Assembly: GCA_032191485.1 (NCBI GenBank)
Contig: JAVDOI010000011.1
Coordinates: 924,963-988,962 of the forward strand
Direction: 5' to 3'
Source: Leptoclinus maculatus
Lineage: Eukaryota > Chordata > Actinopteri > Perciformes > Stichaeidae
DNA length: 64,000 nt
Shown: in pieces, positions 14,465 through 26,998 of the stretch
How the letters are laid out: every line of letters begins with the position of its first letter
How positions within the stretch are numbered: the first letter of the stretch is position 1
Translations under genes and position numbers: made by a program
Notes under the pieces: generated by a model
The model's input: only the letters and a program-made list of their open reading frames with translations
Told to the model about the DNA's origin: nothing
The model's database searches: none

Positions 14465-14550
<86 letters not shown>
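14465..14550. repeat. (GA)n microsatellite
   Basis: An 86-bp uninterrupted GA tract, the longest pure purine tract in the window. Such mirror-symmetric purine tracts can form triplex DNA. Confidence 0.97.
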
Positions 14551-14552
<2 letters not shown>

Positions 14553-14953
14553 ACCAGAGCTGTCCATTAAATCACACTTAATGTCACTATAACACAACGT
14601 TTGACTAGGACTAGGACAGCCTCAAACAACAGGCTACATTACTACATATTTTGGAGGACTCATTGTGTACCACATCCTCACTTATATTAACAATTGTTTT
14701 TTTCAGCCTCTGATCTCTAGAACAACAATTATTTTCAGGAACACGTTAAATTAACTTTGGTGTCAGAAAAGAGTTTTTTAATTTCTATGACTCACAGAAG
14801 GAACATGAAGTCCTTCAACTTGTTTCTTCAACGTGTTTTGGTGTTGAATTGTAGTATGAGACCCTGAATTTCACCAAATTGAAGCTGTATAGACATTGAC
14901 ACTCCGCTCTGCATTTACCATTTACTAGCAAAGCACTGATGCTGAGTTGTTTG

Positions 14954-14974
14954 CCCCCCCCCCCCCCCCCCCCC
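14954..14974. repeat. Poly(C) tract
   Basis: About 21 consecutive C residues. The open frame that starts with a polyproline run here is an artefact of this tract. Confidence 0.95.
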
Positions 14975-15811
14975 ATTCCTTCAAGGACACAGAATTTATA
15001 TGTATTTATTTTAGTTACAGAGCACCACAGGACACAACGCTGAGTGCACAGCGTGTAGACGCTTTTTTAAGTCATGTGTCTGTAACTGCTAAGATACTTC
15101 TAATGAAATTTAGCTTGAGAACACAAGACAAATGAAAAAGATGAGTAAAATGTATCAAAGAGAGGTAAATCTAGCATGTGAGTCAATTATTCAATTGGAT
15201 GGACGTCAGAAAATGAATGAGCAGCAAATAATATGCTTATTAATTTAGGGCTGCGACATCAGTTCATTCTCATTGTCAGTGTTTGTTTACCGCTTCATAA
15301 ATTGCCAGAAGACTGAAGACACATCCTCAGGAAGCCCAAGGTGGTGTCCTCATATTACTGTTCATCCACAACCCAGAGTTCAAGAGAGCAACTCAAAGTT
15401 TCAAGAAAATAAAACAATGTCATACATCAGGTTCCACAATCTCAAACGTGAGGATATTATTAAGCTTATATCTATATCTCATATTATTACAAACTGAGGG
15501 AACTTGCCTTCTGCATTTGTCCTCATTTTATGATTTTGTTATTAGAAAACAGACTGAAGTGATGTGTTCTATATAATGGGCATTATTCATGCAATAATAA
15601 TAGTAAATGAATGTAAATAATGCTTATAGTTACAGGCTACCCTGAACATGTCTCCTGTCTGCGCTGTGACTAACATGTCAGTCAGTCCCAGGTGGGAAGG
15701 TTTCCTAAGATGAAGGCCGTCGACCCCGAGGTAACATCTCACTCTGTCAGGTTTCCAGTCAATCACAGTTACCAGGTGGAGGTATCAACCCTGGGCTATT
15801 TAAACTGCTAC

Positions 15812-15822
15812 ACACTCACTCA

Positions 15823-15865
<43 letters not shown>
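15812..15865. repeat. (CACT)n(CA)n microsatellite
   Basis: A few CACT units grade into a CA tract of about 40 bp. Confidence 0.95.
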
Positions 15866-15866
<1 letters not shown>

Positions 15867-15983
15867 GAAGTGCTGGAATAGTGTTCCAGTGTCGTGTTGA
15901 AAGTGTCGGAAGAAGCTGAGAGAAGAAGTTTTCACATGATCTGTATTAAATCTCTGCCAGAGGGTCAGGAGAGATCTTTAGAC

Positions 15984-15985
<2 letters not shown>

Positions 15986-16050
<65 letters not shown>
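15986..16050. repeat. (GT)n microsatellite
   Basis: An uninterrupted GT tract of about 64 bp. It lies only about 120 bp after the CA tract at 15812-15865, so the two strands carry inverted dinucleotide blocks that could pair. Confidence 0.97.
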
Positions 16051-16053
<3 letters not shown>

Positions 16054-16322
16054 AGTAGAGGATGAAAATATATATTTGTAATGTTAAAATAATTGATTCT
16101 GACAGATATGCTTTGAAATATATATAATTTTCAACCTTGAGCTTTCCTTTAATAATGAATAAGGTAAAAAAAAAAAAAAATCTACATTTGCTGGAAATGT
16201 TGGTAATTAATGGCAAATGGAATTTATGAATACATCATTTTGGGTTGAGCATGTTGACAATGGCTGATTTATTCATCTAAAATAATATAAAATTGAGACC
16301 AGTGGCCTACTTTAGAGAACTG

Positions 16323-16356
16323 CGCACACACACACGCACACACACACACACACACG
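16323..16356. repeat. (CA)n microsatellite
   Basis: CA repeats with one CG interruption. Confidence 0.94.
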
Positions 16357-17837
16357 TTTCATTGCACTGGTCTGGCAGAGGATGAGCATCAATACTATGT
16401 CACCATCTTGTGGTTAAAAAAGACATAACGTCATCGATAATCTCAATTTGTGCTGCATATTTGCACAGAAAAATTGACAACTATGATAGAAATATTACGG
16501 GAATACTGTAACAAAAATTTAAATAAAGTACATGAAATATGTCAAGCTTCGTATTATAATAATAATAATAATAACAGCCAGAATGCATTATACTGAATGA
16601 TATATAATTATTGTTAATATCAAGAATAACAAGATATTGTATTATTTTTTATGAATGATATTGAATTAAAGAAAAACATCTGGGGATAGGATAACAATAC
16701 AGTAATTTACCTTTAAGTGCTTTTAAATGAGACAACTCACATGGAACATATTTATTTAAGTGAACACGAATCATAAATCTCACATTATTTTCCCCTCATA
16801 AAGGAAAAGGAGAACTCGTGAAAGGAGACAGATCTAATCCACCAAACCACTTGTTTTTGTAATTTCCCATGAAGACAATAGGCTACTACAGGTCATTAAA
16901 TACCTTAATGGATATGTGCAATACAACAGTCATGTGTCAACCAATCACCTTGAACTAGACACCAACACGAGTCAACAACACGCTTTCAAACAACTGAAGA
17001 ATCAGCTAATACTGAGATATTAATGTTAATATATAATTAACAACAATACTAATAGTCCTACTGCAAATAGCTACATGGATACGAGCACGAATCGGCAGTC
17101 AGAAAAAACAAGACTCTCTTATTTCCTCGCTCCTCGCTTGAACCGTAAGTTGTTTCTGCGCCGCCATATTGACGGCCGTCCCAAAGCTCTTATTTAGCTC
17201 GGAGGAGCGAGGATGGAGGATGGAGGAGGGATCTCTGAGGAGCCATGAGCGAGGAACCACGAGAACAGACTTCCAGGAAGTGTTTTAACGGCCGACACGC
17301 CCCCTCATTGTTCATCAGTGATGTGATTGGACGCTGCAGCCGATCGGACTGACTGACTGAGTTTAACACCAGAGTGAAGACAGATCACAGAATAAACTCT
17401 AGTTTATATTTGATTAGTTTTCTGATTCACCGTCTGGTTTAAATATATGTTCATTGTAGTCTGAACAACAAAAGGACCACAAACAACTTTCTTCATTTAT
17501 TAGAAAGATTTGTGTTTTCATGATCTGATGTTTCCCTCAATAACTTTATTATGGAAACAATTAAAGTCAGAGAGAGCTTTTTACATCATTTATCATCATT
17601 TCATTCAGTCACGTGAGGCTGATCATTCCTGAGTGTCTATTTGATGAGTTTTATTATCTAAGTTTAACCTGAAACATGGAGCCTAATAAATGAATTCCAG
17701 TGTTCAAGAGAAACCATAATCATATTCATTTAATAATGACGTCACAATCAGAATTTCAAAACGTACAGACGCAAATAAATAAGACAAACACATTCCGCCG
17801 GTAGAAATCAGTCCTGCGCTTAAACACAGGACACAAA

Positions 17838-17914
17838 ACACAGTATAAATACCACAGAACACAGTATAAATACCACAGAACACAGTATAAATACCACAGA
17901 ACACAGTATAAATA
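17838..17914 (+). repeat. 21-bp minisatellite, about 3.6 copies
   Basis: A 21-bp unit beginning ACAGTATAAATACC is repeated head to tail with virtually no differences. On the opposite strand it reads as a repeated Ile-Tyr-Thr-Val-Phe-Cys-Gly frame because 21 is a multiple of three, which I take as coincidental. Each unit contains TATAAATA, a TATA-like motif. Confidence 0.95.
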
Positions 17915-18189
17915 CTCAATGCAGTTTGTTAAACAGGTAACAGGCTACAGAAAGAACACACCTCTACTCTGACAGTGATGAAGTGTCTTTATTAGTTATT
18001 AGTATTATTAGTTACTATTATTAAGCACAGTGATCATGTGCACAGACACAAACTTCTCAAAAGTCTCTCCAGCTGTTAAAGCCGACTGACAGCTGATCCA
18101 GCTGTGATCAGCTGTGATTTACTCACATTACTATTTCATATTACCGATACCATTAACGCACATTACTGACTTTGCTTCTTCACCAGAGT

Positions 18190-18380
18190 CTCTGTGCTTT
18201 CTCACCTCGCAGGTTTCTGTGGATCCTGGTTTTACCTGGACCTGGTCTTGCCTCCTGCCGTGGTTCTGTCATATGCATTGAATGTGTTGTAATTCTGTTA
18301 TGTTGTTCATTCTGTACACATGACATCTATTGCACTTCTGTCCATCCTGGGAGAGGGATCCCTCCTCTGTTGCTCTCCCA
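18190..18380 (+). mobile_element. Common fish interspersed repeat fragment
   Basis: The segment containing 'tgtacacatgacatctattg' followed by 'cctgggagagggatcc' is one I recognise as a widespread fish dispersed repeat (retroposon 3' region). It abuts the first promoter module: the text changes from this repeat to module sequence at about 18381 ('caggatcaga'). It may therefore mark the left breakpoint of the array. Confidence 0.45.
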
Positions 18381-18877
18381 CAGGATCAGATCCAACATCT
18401 AGAGTGTCTCCAGTGTCTCATGTGAGCTGGACTTTGTATTTGAAACAGGAGCACTGAGTTTGATCCGAGTCCTTCAGTTTGATGGTCTGTTGGTGATAAC
18501 ATGAGATGTTCACATGTTTCTTCTACTTCTTCATCGTCATGTGATCTTCTGCTTATTTGACGGGTTCACACTGATTGTTTTGACTGTAAACTTTTATAAG
18601 CTGCTGCTCAGAAATGTTACATTTAGGTTATAAATCATTATAGAAGAATGTGATTGATGAACATGTTTCACCAAATCTTCATTCAAAATAACACTTTTAT
18701 AAATAAATACATGTAAACGTCACATTGTCTCATCAGTGAGACATGCATGTGATCCAAGTTGCTGCTGCTTCATTAAATCCTTCTGAACTGAGCTGATCTT
18801 TATCTCTTTAGATGGTTAGTTAGCATCATCTAGTGGACAGATAGGAGAACTACATCACCTCACCTGTGATTTGTCTG

Positions 18878-19005
18878 ATTGGCTCGCTGTGAGGACGTGT
18901 TATAAAGGAAAGGAAGGACTCAGTGAAAACTTGATTTAAGAAAGCATAATACACATTACAATAACCGTCTCCAACACTCAACAACACAACATGAATCAGC
19001 TACAG
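18878..19005 (+). promoter_or_regulatory. Module 1 core promoter and exon 1 (MNQLQ)
   Basis: An inverted CCAAT box (ATTGG, 18878-18882) lies 19 bp before TATAAAGG (TATAAA at 18901-18906). The start codon ATG is 90 bp beyond the TATA, and ATG AAT CAG CTA CAG is followed by a GTGAGG splice donor at 19006. The TATA-to-ATG spacing is the same in all eight modules. Transcription would be expected to begin about 30 bp after the TATA. This is the most distal copy from the NLR gene, about 18 kb from the pyrin exon. Its exon 2 would be 19101-19261. Confidence 0.6.
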
Positions 19006-19556
19006 GTGAGGGAGAGGAATGAGGAAATACAAACACCTCTGATAGGTTGACATCTACCTCCTGTTGGACAGGTTTTGACGTCACACTGGTTTTATTTTAG
19101 ACTTGGACTCTGAAGTGATGAGGGTGTGACGGCGTCCTCAGATCAAACGGACACAGACACCAGGACTGACAGGAGGACATGAGCAGCTTCTTCTCTCCAG
19201 TGTTTCCTCCACACATGAAGGTGGAACGTGTCTGTAAACTGACCTGAAGTGAGTTCAGCAGGTGAGAATCCTACCAGAGGAATCTGTACATGTTTGATCA
19301 TCAGGATCACTTTGATCTCTTTGTGTTGTTTCTCTGTTTAACTGGAGAATAGAACGATGTTTCTAAAGATATATTTGTTATATGCAGTAGAATTTCTCTC
19401 TGAGATAAAGAACAATGATCTTTAGAAATATAATGTTCATGTTTCTCAAGTAGTTTCAACAGAAGTTTGTAATCTGAGTGTCTGAACTGGTCTGACAGGT
19501 TGGATCAACCTGAGTTTTTTTCAACTGTTAACACTCGGAATGTTCACAACACAACC

Positions 19557-19917
19557 TGTCACGGGGTGTGGTGGAGGCCTCAAATGCAGGCCAGACAGAG
19601 TAGCGTGAAGCAGGTATTTAATGAAGAATTAAATCAACACAGGAAACTTAAAGGACACAACAGGGGATCCACGGACAAGACAGGCGACAAGGGGGAAAAT
19701 CCAGCAGAATGAGGCAGGGAAGACAGACGGGAGACTGAGAGGCAGGGGTTTATATAGTGTTGAGAACAGGTGAGGGGAGTTGTGCTGATGAGGAGGGAGT
19801 GCTTGATTAGTGATCAGAGGCAGGTGAAGGGAGTTAGGCTGATGCTGAGGGAGTGGCTGACAGGTAGAGTGAGGAGGGTGTGGAGCTACACAAAGACACA
19901 GAAGGCAAAGCCTGACA
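19557..19917 (-). mobile_element. LTR-like insert in module 1
   Basis: On the minus strand this 361-bp segment begins TGTCAGGCTTTGCC and ends CCCCGTGACA. It carries TATATAAAC (plus-strand 19750-19757) and, further on, ATTAAA as a possible poly(A) signal. The TG...CA ends, TATA and polyadenylation motif fit a small Ty3-type solo LTR. I could not define a clean target-site duplication. The insert-free modules 2, 3 and 7 carry a different 15-bp linker (aaccatcttaacaac) at this position, so a simple insertion is not the whole story. Confidence 0.55.
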
Positions 19918-20069
19918 CACACTTGGTTTCACTAGTGGAGTCCTGTTTGCTCAGTTCATGTCTCAACTGTCCCAGAGGACAAAACCCGTCCTAGAGGACC
20001 TGTGTGTCTGATGGTGTAGTAACAGTGGAAATGCTATAATACCCTGTAACATGTATGTAATAGACTGTA

Positions 20070-20075
20070 AATAAA
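20070..20075 (+). terminator. Poly(A) signal AATAAA in module 1; repeated in modules 2-7
   Basis: Each of modules 1-7 has AATAAA in the same context, 'gactgtaaataaactc', downstream of exon 2. The positions are 20070, 21929, 23789, 27151, 30501, 32705 and 34564. A T-rich stretch follows about 60 bp later. In module 8 the homology stops inside the motif, which reads AATAAG (36757-36762). If the signals work, distal modules would make short transcripts. Function is inferred only. Confidence 0.45.
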
Positions 20076-21081
20076 CTCTAAAGATCCAGTGATCATTTCA
20101 ATAATCTACAGACCGTGCAGGCCTAACAGTGTTTTTATCAGAGTTACTCTCCCATGTTACATCAGCTGCTGTCACTTATTTTCTGATGAGCAGCAGGACA
20201 ACCTAGGACTACCTCTGAAACCACAGTCACCACTTTATTCTATCACTCATCAAGTGTGTTTGTGTCTCATTCCATTTATTGAATTTAATTAGCAAAAGCT
20301 TTTATACTTTTTAATTCAGTGTTTTATGTCTCATCTTGAATTCTTCAGTATTTGTTATAATTAAAATAAATAATCAGATGTGAGCATTTTGACTGCATCA
20401 AACACTTGAACTCTTTGAGCGCTGCAGCGCGGTGGTAAAGCCCCCTGAGGTGAACTTGTGCTCTGTGACTTTGAGCTACATCATTTCAATTGACTGAACA
20501 CGATGCATACTGCTGATCCATTGATATGCATGTAGAGAGCGTGTATAAGAGCTTAATGTCATGTCTTTAATGACACTGCTCCAGGATCAGATCCAACATC
20601 CAGAGTGTCTCCAGTGTCTCATGTGAGCTGGACTTTGTATTTGAAACAGGAGCACTGAGTTTGATCCGAGTCCTTCAGTTTGATGGTCTGTTGGTGATAA
20701 CATGAGATGTTCACATGTTTCTTCTACTTCTTCATCGTCATGTGATCTTCTGCTTATTTGACGGGTTCACACTGATTGTTTTGACTGTAAACTTTTATAA
20801 GCTGCTGCTCAGAAATGTTACAACATTTAGGTTATAAATCATTATAGAAGAATGTGATTGATGAACATGTTTCACCAAATCTTCATTAAAAATAACACTT
20901 TTATAAATAAATACATGTAAACGTCACATTGTGTCATCAGTGAGACATGCATGTGATCCAAGTTGCTGCTGCTTCATTAAATCTTTCTGAACTGAGCTGA
21001 TCTTTATCTCTTTAGATGGTTAGTTAGCATCATCTAGTGGACAGATAGGAGAACTACATCACCTCACCTGTGATTTGTCTG

Positions 21082-21209
21082 ATTGGCTCGCTGTGAGGAC
21101 GTGTTATAAAGGAAAGGAAGGACTCAGTGAAAACTTGATTTCAGAAAGCATAATACACATTACAATAACCGTCTCCAACACTCAACAACACAACATGAAT
21201 CAGCTACAG
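21082..21209 (+). promoter_or_regulatory. Module 2 core promoter and exon 1
   Basis: Carries TATAAA at 21105 and ATG at 21195. This copy reads 'gatttcag' where modules 1 and 5-8 read 'gatttaag' between TATA and ATG, a variant shared with modules 3 and 4. There is no LTR-like insert in this module. The unit is 1859 bp to module 3. Confidence 0.6.
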
Positions 21210-22940
21210 GTGAGGGAGAGGAATGAGGAAATACAAACACCTCTGATAGGCTGACATCTACCTCCTGTTGGACAGGTTTTGACGTCACACTGGTTTTATT
21301 TTAGACTTGGACTCTGAAGTGATGAGGGTGTGACGGCGTCCTCAGATCAAATGGACACAGACACCAGGACTGACAGGAGGACATGAGCAGCTTCTTCTCT
21401 CCAGTGTTTCCTCCACACATGAAGGTGGAACGTGTCTGTAAACTGACCTGAAGTGAGTTCAGCAGGTGAGAATCCTACCAGAGGAATCTGTACATGTTTG
21501 ATCATCAGGATCACTTTGATCTCTTTGTGTTGTTTCTCTGTTTAACTGGAGAATAGAACGATGTTTCTAAAGATATATTTGTTATATGCAGTAGAATTTC
21601 TCTCTGAGATAAAGAACAATGATCTTTAGAAATATAATGTTCATGTTTCTCAAGTAGTTTCAACAGAAGTTTGTAATCTGAGTGTCTGAACTGGTCTGAC
21701 AGGTTGGATCAACCTGAGTTTTTTTCAACTGTTAACACTCTGAATGTTCACAACAACCATCTTAACAACCCTGACACACACTTGGTTTCACTAGTGGAGT
21801 CCTGTTTGCTCAGTTCATGTCTCAACTGTCCCAGAGGACAAAACCCGTCCTAGAGGACCTGTGTGTCTGATGGTGTAGTAACAGTGGAAATGCTATAATA
21901 CCCTGTAACATGTATGTAATAGACTGTAAATAAACTCTAAAGATCCAGTGATCATTTCAATAATCTACAGACCGTGCAGGCCTAACAGTGTTTTTATCAG
22001 AGTTACTCTCCCATGTTACATCAGCTGCTGTCACTTATTTTCTGATGAGCAGCAGGACAACCTAGGACTACCTCTGAAACCACAGTCACCACTTTATTCT
22101 ATCACTCATCAAGTGTGTTTGTGTCTCATTCCATTTATTGAATTTAATTAGCAAAAGCTTCTATACTTTTTAATTCAGTGTTTTATGTCTCATCTTGAAT
22201 TCTTCAGTATTTGTTATAATTAAAATAAATAATCAGATGTGAGCATTTTGACTGCATCAAACACTTGAACTCTTTGAGCGCTGCAGCGCGGTGGTAAAGC
22301 CCCCTGAGGTGAACTTGTGCTCTGTGACTTTGAGCTACATCATTTCAATTGACTGAACACGATGCATACTGCTGATCCATTGATATGCATGTAGAGAGCG
22401 TGTATAAGAGCTTAATGTCATGTCTTTAATGACACTGCTCCAGGATCAGATCCAACATCCAGAGTGTCTCCAGTGTCTCATGTGAGCTGGACTTTGTATT
22501 TGAAACAGGAGCACTGAGTTTGATCCGAGTCCTTCAGTTTGATGGTCTGTTGGTGATAACATGAGATGTTCACATGTTTCTTCTACTTCTTCATCGTCAT
22601 GTGATCTTCTGCTTATTTGACGGGTTCACACTGATTGTTTTGACTGTAAACTTTTATAAGCTGCTGCTCAGAAATGTTACAACATTTAGGTTATAAATCA
22701 TTATAGAAGAATGTGATTGATGAACATGTTTCACCAAATCTTCATTCAAAATAACACATTTATAAATAAATACATGTAAACGTCACATTGTCTCATCAGT
22801 GAGACATGCATGTGATCCAAGTTGCTGCTGCTTCATTAAATCTTTCTGAACTGAGCTGATCTTTATCTCTTTAGATGGTTAGTTAGCATCATCTAGTGGA
22901 CAGATAGGAGAACTACATCACCTCACCTGTGATTTGTCTG

Positions 22941-23068
22941 ATTGGCTCGCTGTGAGGACGTGTTATAAAGGAAAGGAAGGACTCAGTGAAAACTTGATTT
23001 CAGAAAGCATAATACACATTACAATAACCGTCTCCAACACTCAACAACACAACATGAATCAGCTACAG
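22941..23068 (+). promoter_or_regulatory. Module 3 core promoter and exon 1
   Basis: Carries TATAAA at 22964 and ATG at 23054, with the same 'gatttcag' variant as modules 2 and 4. There is no LTR-like insert here, but the module's 3' end carries the 1.16-kb unidentified insert (24276-25433). Confidence 0.6.
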
Positions 23069-24275
23069 GTGAGGGAGAGGAATGAGGAAATACAAACACC
23101 TCTGATAGGCTGACATCTACCTCCTGTTGGACAGGTTTTGACGTCACACTGGTTTTATTTTAGACTTGGACTCTGAAGTGATGAGGGTGTGACGGTGTCC
23201 TCAGATCAAATGGACACAGACACCAGGACTGACAGGAGGACATGAGCAGCTTCTTCTCTCCAGTGTTTCCTCCACACATGAAGGTGGAACGTGTCTGTAA
23301 ACTGACCTGAAGTGAGTTCAGCAGGTGAGAATCCTACCAGAGGAATCTGTACATGTTTGATCATCAGGATCACTTTGATCTCTTTGTGTTGTTTCTCTGT
23401 TTAACTGGAGAATAGAACGATGTTTCTAAAGATATATTTGTTATATGCAGTAGAATTTCTCTCTGAGATAAAGAACAATGATCTTTAGAAATACAATGTT
23501 CATGTTTCTCAAGTAGTTTCAACAGAAGTTTGTAATCTGAGTGTCTGAACTGGTCTGACAGGTTGGATCAACCTGAGTTTTTTTTCAACTGTTAACACTC
23601 TGAATGTTCACAACAATCATCTTAACAACCCTGACACACACTTGGTTTCACTAGTGGAGTCCTGTTTGCTCAGTTCATGTCTCAACTGTCCCAGAGGACA
23701 AAACCCGTCCTAGAGGACCTGTGTGTCTGATGGTGTAGTAACAGTGGAAATGCTATAATACCCTGTAACATGTATGTAATAGACTGTAAATAAACTCTAA
23801 AGATCCAGTGATCATTTCAATAATCTACAGACTGTGCAGGCCTAACAGTGTTTTTATCAGAGTTACTCTCCCATGTTACATCAGCTGCTGTCACTTATTT
23901 TCTGATGAGCAGCAGGACAACCTAGGACTACCTCTGAAACCACAGTCACCACTTTATTCTATCACTCATCAAGTGTGTTTATGTCTCATTCCATTTATTG
24001 AATTTAATTAGCAAAAGCTTCTATACTTTTGAATTCAGTGTTTTATGTCTCATCTTGAATTCTTCAGTATTTGTTATAATTAAAATAAATAATCCGATGT
24101 GAGCATTTTGACTGCATCAAACACTTGAACTCTTTGAGCGCTGCAGCGCGGTGGTAAAGCCCCCTGAGGTGAACTTGTGCTCTGTGACTTTGAGCTACAT
24201 CATTTCAATTGACTGAACACGATGCATACTGCTGATCCATTGATATGCATGTAGAGAGCGTGTATAAGAGCTTAA

Positions 24276-25433
24276 ACACGATCTAATATAACCTACAAGA
24301 AGAGCTACCAAAATATCATGTTTTTTCCGCCATAACTCGGCGAGATACACACTCCGAAAAATGCTCCGACCACGAAGCTAGAAGCTACCACGGTCAAAGA
24401 TGCTATTAAACCGCATTAGCATTCGACACGCATTCTACCGATAACTTCGGATTTACTCTCCGTCAAACCGTTCAAAAGATACCAGCAAACAAGCACACAA
24501 AACCACGCCATGCATCCCGCAGAAAAATTCATGAATGTCACTCACTTTGAGATGAATCATGAAGAAAAAGCGTCCATAATCCGTTTTTACCGCTAAATCC
24601 TACTTCTGCTATCTGTTTCCTGTCTAATTCAACTGTTTCCTGGAGAAAGGGGGGTCAAACAAGGCCACATTTTGTGAATCCGGTTTTACGCAGTGTTACG
24701 CGCCGCGCATATCTGTTTTTACGGAAAACGATTCTGTCAATCAAAACCACGTTGCCTCCACTGCATTGGCTAGATCCTAAGGCGTGTATAGAGGTGTCAT
24801 AGTATGGGATTGACCAACCACAGGCTGAGAAATGCTGCAATACACACAGGCAAAAGCGCATGGAGCCGTGGGTCGCCGGCTCAGAGAGGCCTGAGCGAGG
24901 ATTCTAGCTCTCAAAAATGATGCCAGACTGCTGTATGTGATAGATTGTGCATGTATTAGGATAAAGGAAGTTAAATATATAGCTATTTAGTATATAAAAG
25001 TACAATGGAACAGCTGGAGAAGCTGTTTCCCAAATGACGACCTTTCGTGACCTCTCGTACGTTTATCTCTCTAGCTCTGGCCTACTTCACTCTATCAACT
25101 CCGAATATTTTTTGTATGACTACTGCCAAGCTTTGCTATGATGCTGGTGGTTTTTAGGCTTTACTGATCCTCATTTAATATAGTATTCTCAATAATAGTG
25201 CTTTTTCACCAGGCGAACCTGACATTTTCAAAATGGAGCTGTGTTCCATCTTCATTTGCTATTAACCAGTAACATATACACAATATTTACACCTCTCACC
25301 AAAGCTCACCCCCTTGAGTGTTATTAATCAATTTAAATTATTCAAATAGACCTTGTAGTTCGAGAGTAAGGCCCCTTTGAGTATGGGTATAGTATTTTCG
25401 AGCAGAAGCCAAAAAAAGGGCTAGGGCCCGATT
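24276..25433. mobile_element. Unidentified 1.16-kb insert in module 3
   Basis: Where other modules read 'agcttaatgtcatg', this copy runs from 'agctta' into 1158 bp of unrelated sequence and returns at 'gtcatgtc'. The insert is richer in CpG than its surroundings in its first half and ends 'ggctagggcccgatt'. I see no matching terminal inverted repeat, no convincing target-site duplication and no recognisable coding region. A 68-codon minus-strand frame (24655-24861) has no family resemblance. It could be a fragment of a DNA transposon with a GGGCCCGA-type end, or ancestral module sequence deleted from the other copies. Confidence 0.5.
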
Positions 25434-25957
25434 GTCATGTCTTTAATGACACTGCTCCAGGATCAGATCCAACATCCAGAGTGTCTCCAGTGTCTCATGT
25501 GAGCTGGACTTTGTATTTGAAACAGGAGCACTGAGTTTGATCCGAGTCCTTCAGTTTGATGGTCTGTTGGTGATAACATGAGATGTTCACATGTTTCTTC
25601 TACTTCTTCATCGTCATGTGATCTTCTGCTTATTTGACGGGTTCACACTGATTGTTTTGACTGTAAACTTTTATAAGCTGCTGCTCAGAAATGTTACAAC
25701 ATTTAGGTTATAAATCATTATAGAAGAATGTGATTGATGAACATGTTTCACCAAATCTTCATTCAAAATAACACTTTTATAAATAAATACATGTAAACGT
25801 CACATTGTGTCATCAGTGAGACATGCATGTGATCCAAGTTGCTGCTGCTTCATTAAATCCTTCTGAACTGAGCTGATCTTTATCTCTTTAGATGGTTAGT
25901 TAGCATCATCTAGTGGACAGATAGGAGAACTACATCACCTCACCTGTGATTTGTCTG

Positions 25958-26085
25958 ATTGGCTCGCTGTGAGGACGTGTTATAAAGGAAAGGAAGGACT
26001 CAGTGAAAACTTGATTTCAGAAAGCATAATACACATTACAATAACCGTCTCCAACACTCAACAACACAACATGAATCAGCTACAG
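25958..26085 (+). promoter_or_regulatory. Module 4 core promoter and exon 1
   Basis: Carries TATAAA at 25981 and ATG at 26071. This is the only module that carries both insert types, giving the largest unit (about 3362 bp). Confidence 0.6.
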
Positions 26086-26637
26086 GTGAGGGAGAGGAAT
26101 GAGGAAATACAAACACCTCTGATAGGCTGACATCTACCTCCTGTTGGACAGGTTTTGACGTCACACTGGTTTTATTTTAGACTTGGACTCTGAAGTGATG
26201 AGGGTGTGACGGCGTCCTCAGATCAAATGGACACAGACACCAGGACTGACAGGAGGACATGAGCAGCTTCTTCTCTCCAGTGTTTCCTCCACACATGAAG
26301 GTGGAACGTGTCTGTAAACTGACCTGAAGTGAGTTCAGCAGGTGAGAATCCTACCAGAGGAATCTGTACATGTTTGATCATCAGGATCACTTTGATCTCT
26401 TTGTGTTGTTTCTCTGTTTAACTGGAGAATAGAACGATGTTTCTAAAGATATATTTGTTATATGCAGTAGAATTTCTCTCTGAGATAAAGAACAATGATC
26501 TTTAGAAATATAATGTTCATGTTTCTCAAGTAGTTTCAACAGAAGTTTGTAATCTGAGTGTCTGAACTGGTCTGACAGGTTGGATCAACCTGAGTTTTTT
26601 TTCAACTGTTAACACTCTGAATGTTCACAACACAACC

Positions 26638-26998
26638 TGTCACAGGGTGTGGTGGAGGCCTCAAATGCAGGCCAGACAGAGTAGCGTGAAGCAGGTATTT
26701 AATGAAGAATTAAATCAACACAGGAAACTTAAAGGACACAACAGGGGATCCACGGACAAGACAGGCGACAAGGGGGAAAATCCAGCAGAATGAGGCAGGG
26801 AAGACAGACGGGAGACTGAGAGGCAGGGGTTTATATAGTGTCGAGAACAGGTGAGGGGAGTTGTGCTGATGAGGAGGGAGTGCTTGATTAGTGATCAGAG
26901 GCAGGTGAAGGGAGTTAGGCTGATGCTGAGGGAGTGGCTGACAGGTAGAGTGAGGAGGGTGTGGAGCTACACAAAGACAAAGAAGGCAAAGCCTGACA
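26638..26998 (-). mobile_element. LTR-like insert in module 4
   Basis: This is the full-length 361-bp version, with 'tgtcacaggg' at the left end where other copies have 'tgtcacgggg'. It sits at the same position and in the same orientation as in module 1, so it was copied with the module and not inserted afresh. Confidence 0.55.

Larger units (their letters stand above)
1..18380. other. Gene-poor, transposon- and microsatellite-rich flank
   Basis: I find no exon that I can assign to a protein family in this stretch on either strand. Open frames are short (under about 120 codons), low-complexity or stop-interrupted, and none shows a recognisable domain apart from a possible LINE fragment near 5.9-6.2 kb. 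The content is AT-rich intergenic or intronic DNA with simple repeats, transposon remnants and small inverted repeats, listed separately. Everything between those listed items shows nothing I can name. Small unrecognised exons of a neighbouring gene could still be hidden here. Confidence 0.7.

Noticed and set aside
20410..20470. Possible tRNA-derived SINE head ('gcgctgcagcgcggtggtaaagcc') in each module
   Set aside because: Only a short resemblance to a tRNA-like start, with no clear A and B boxes at proper spacing and no tail.
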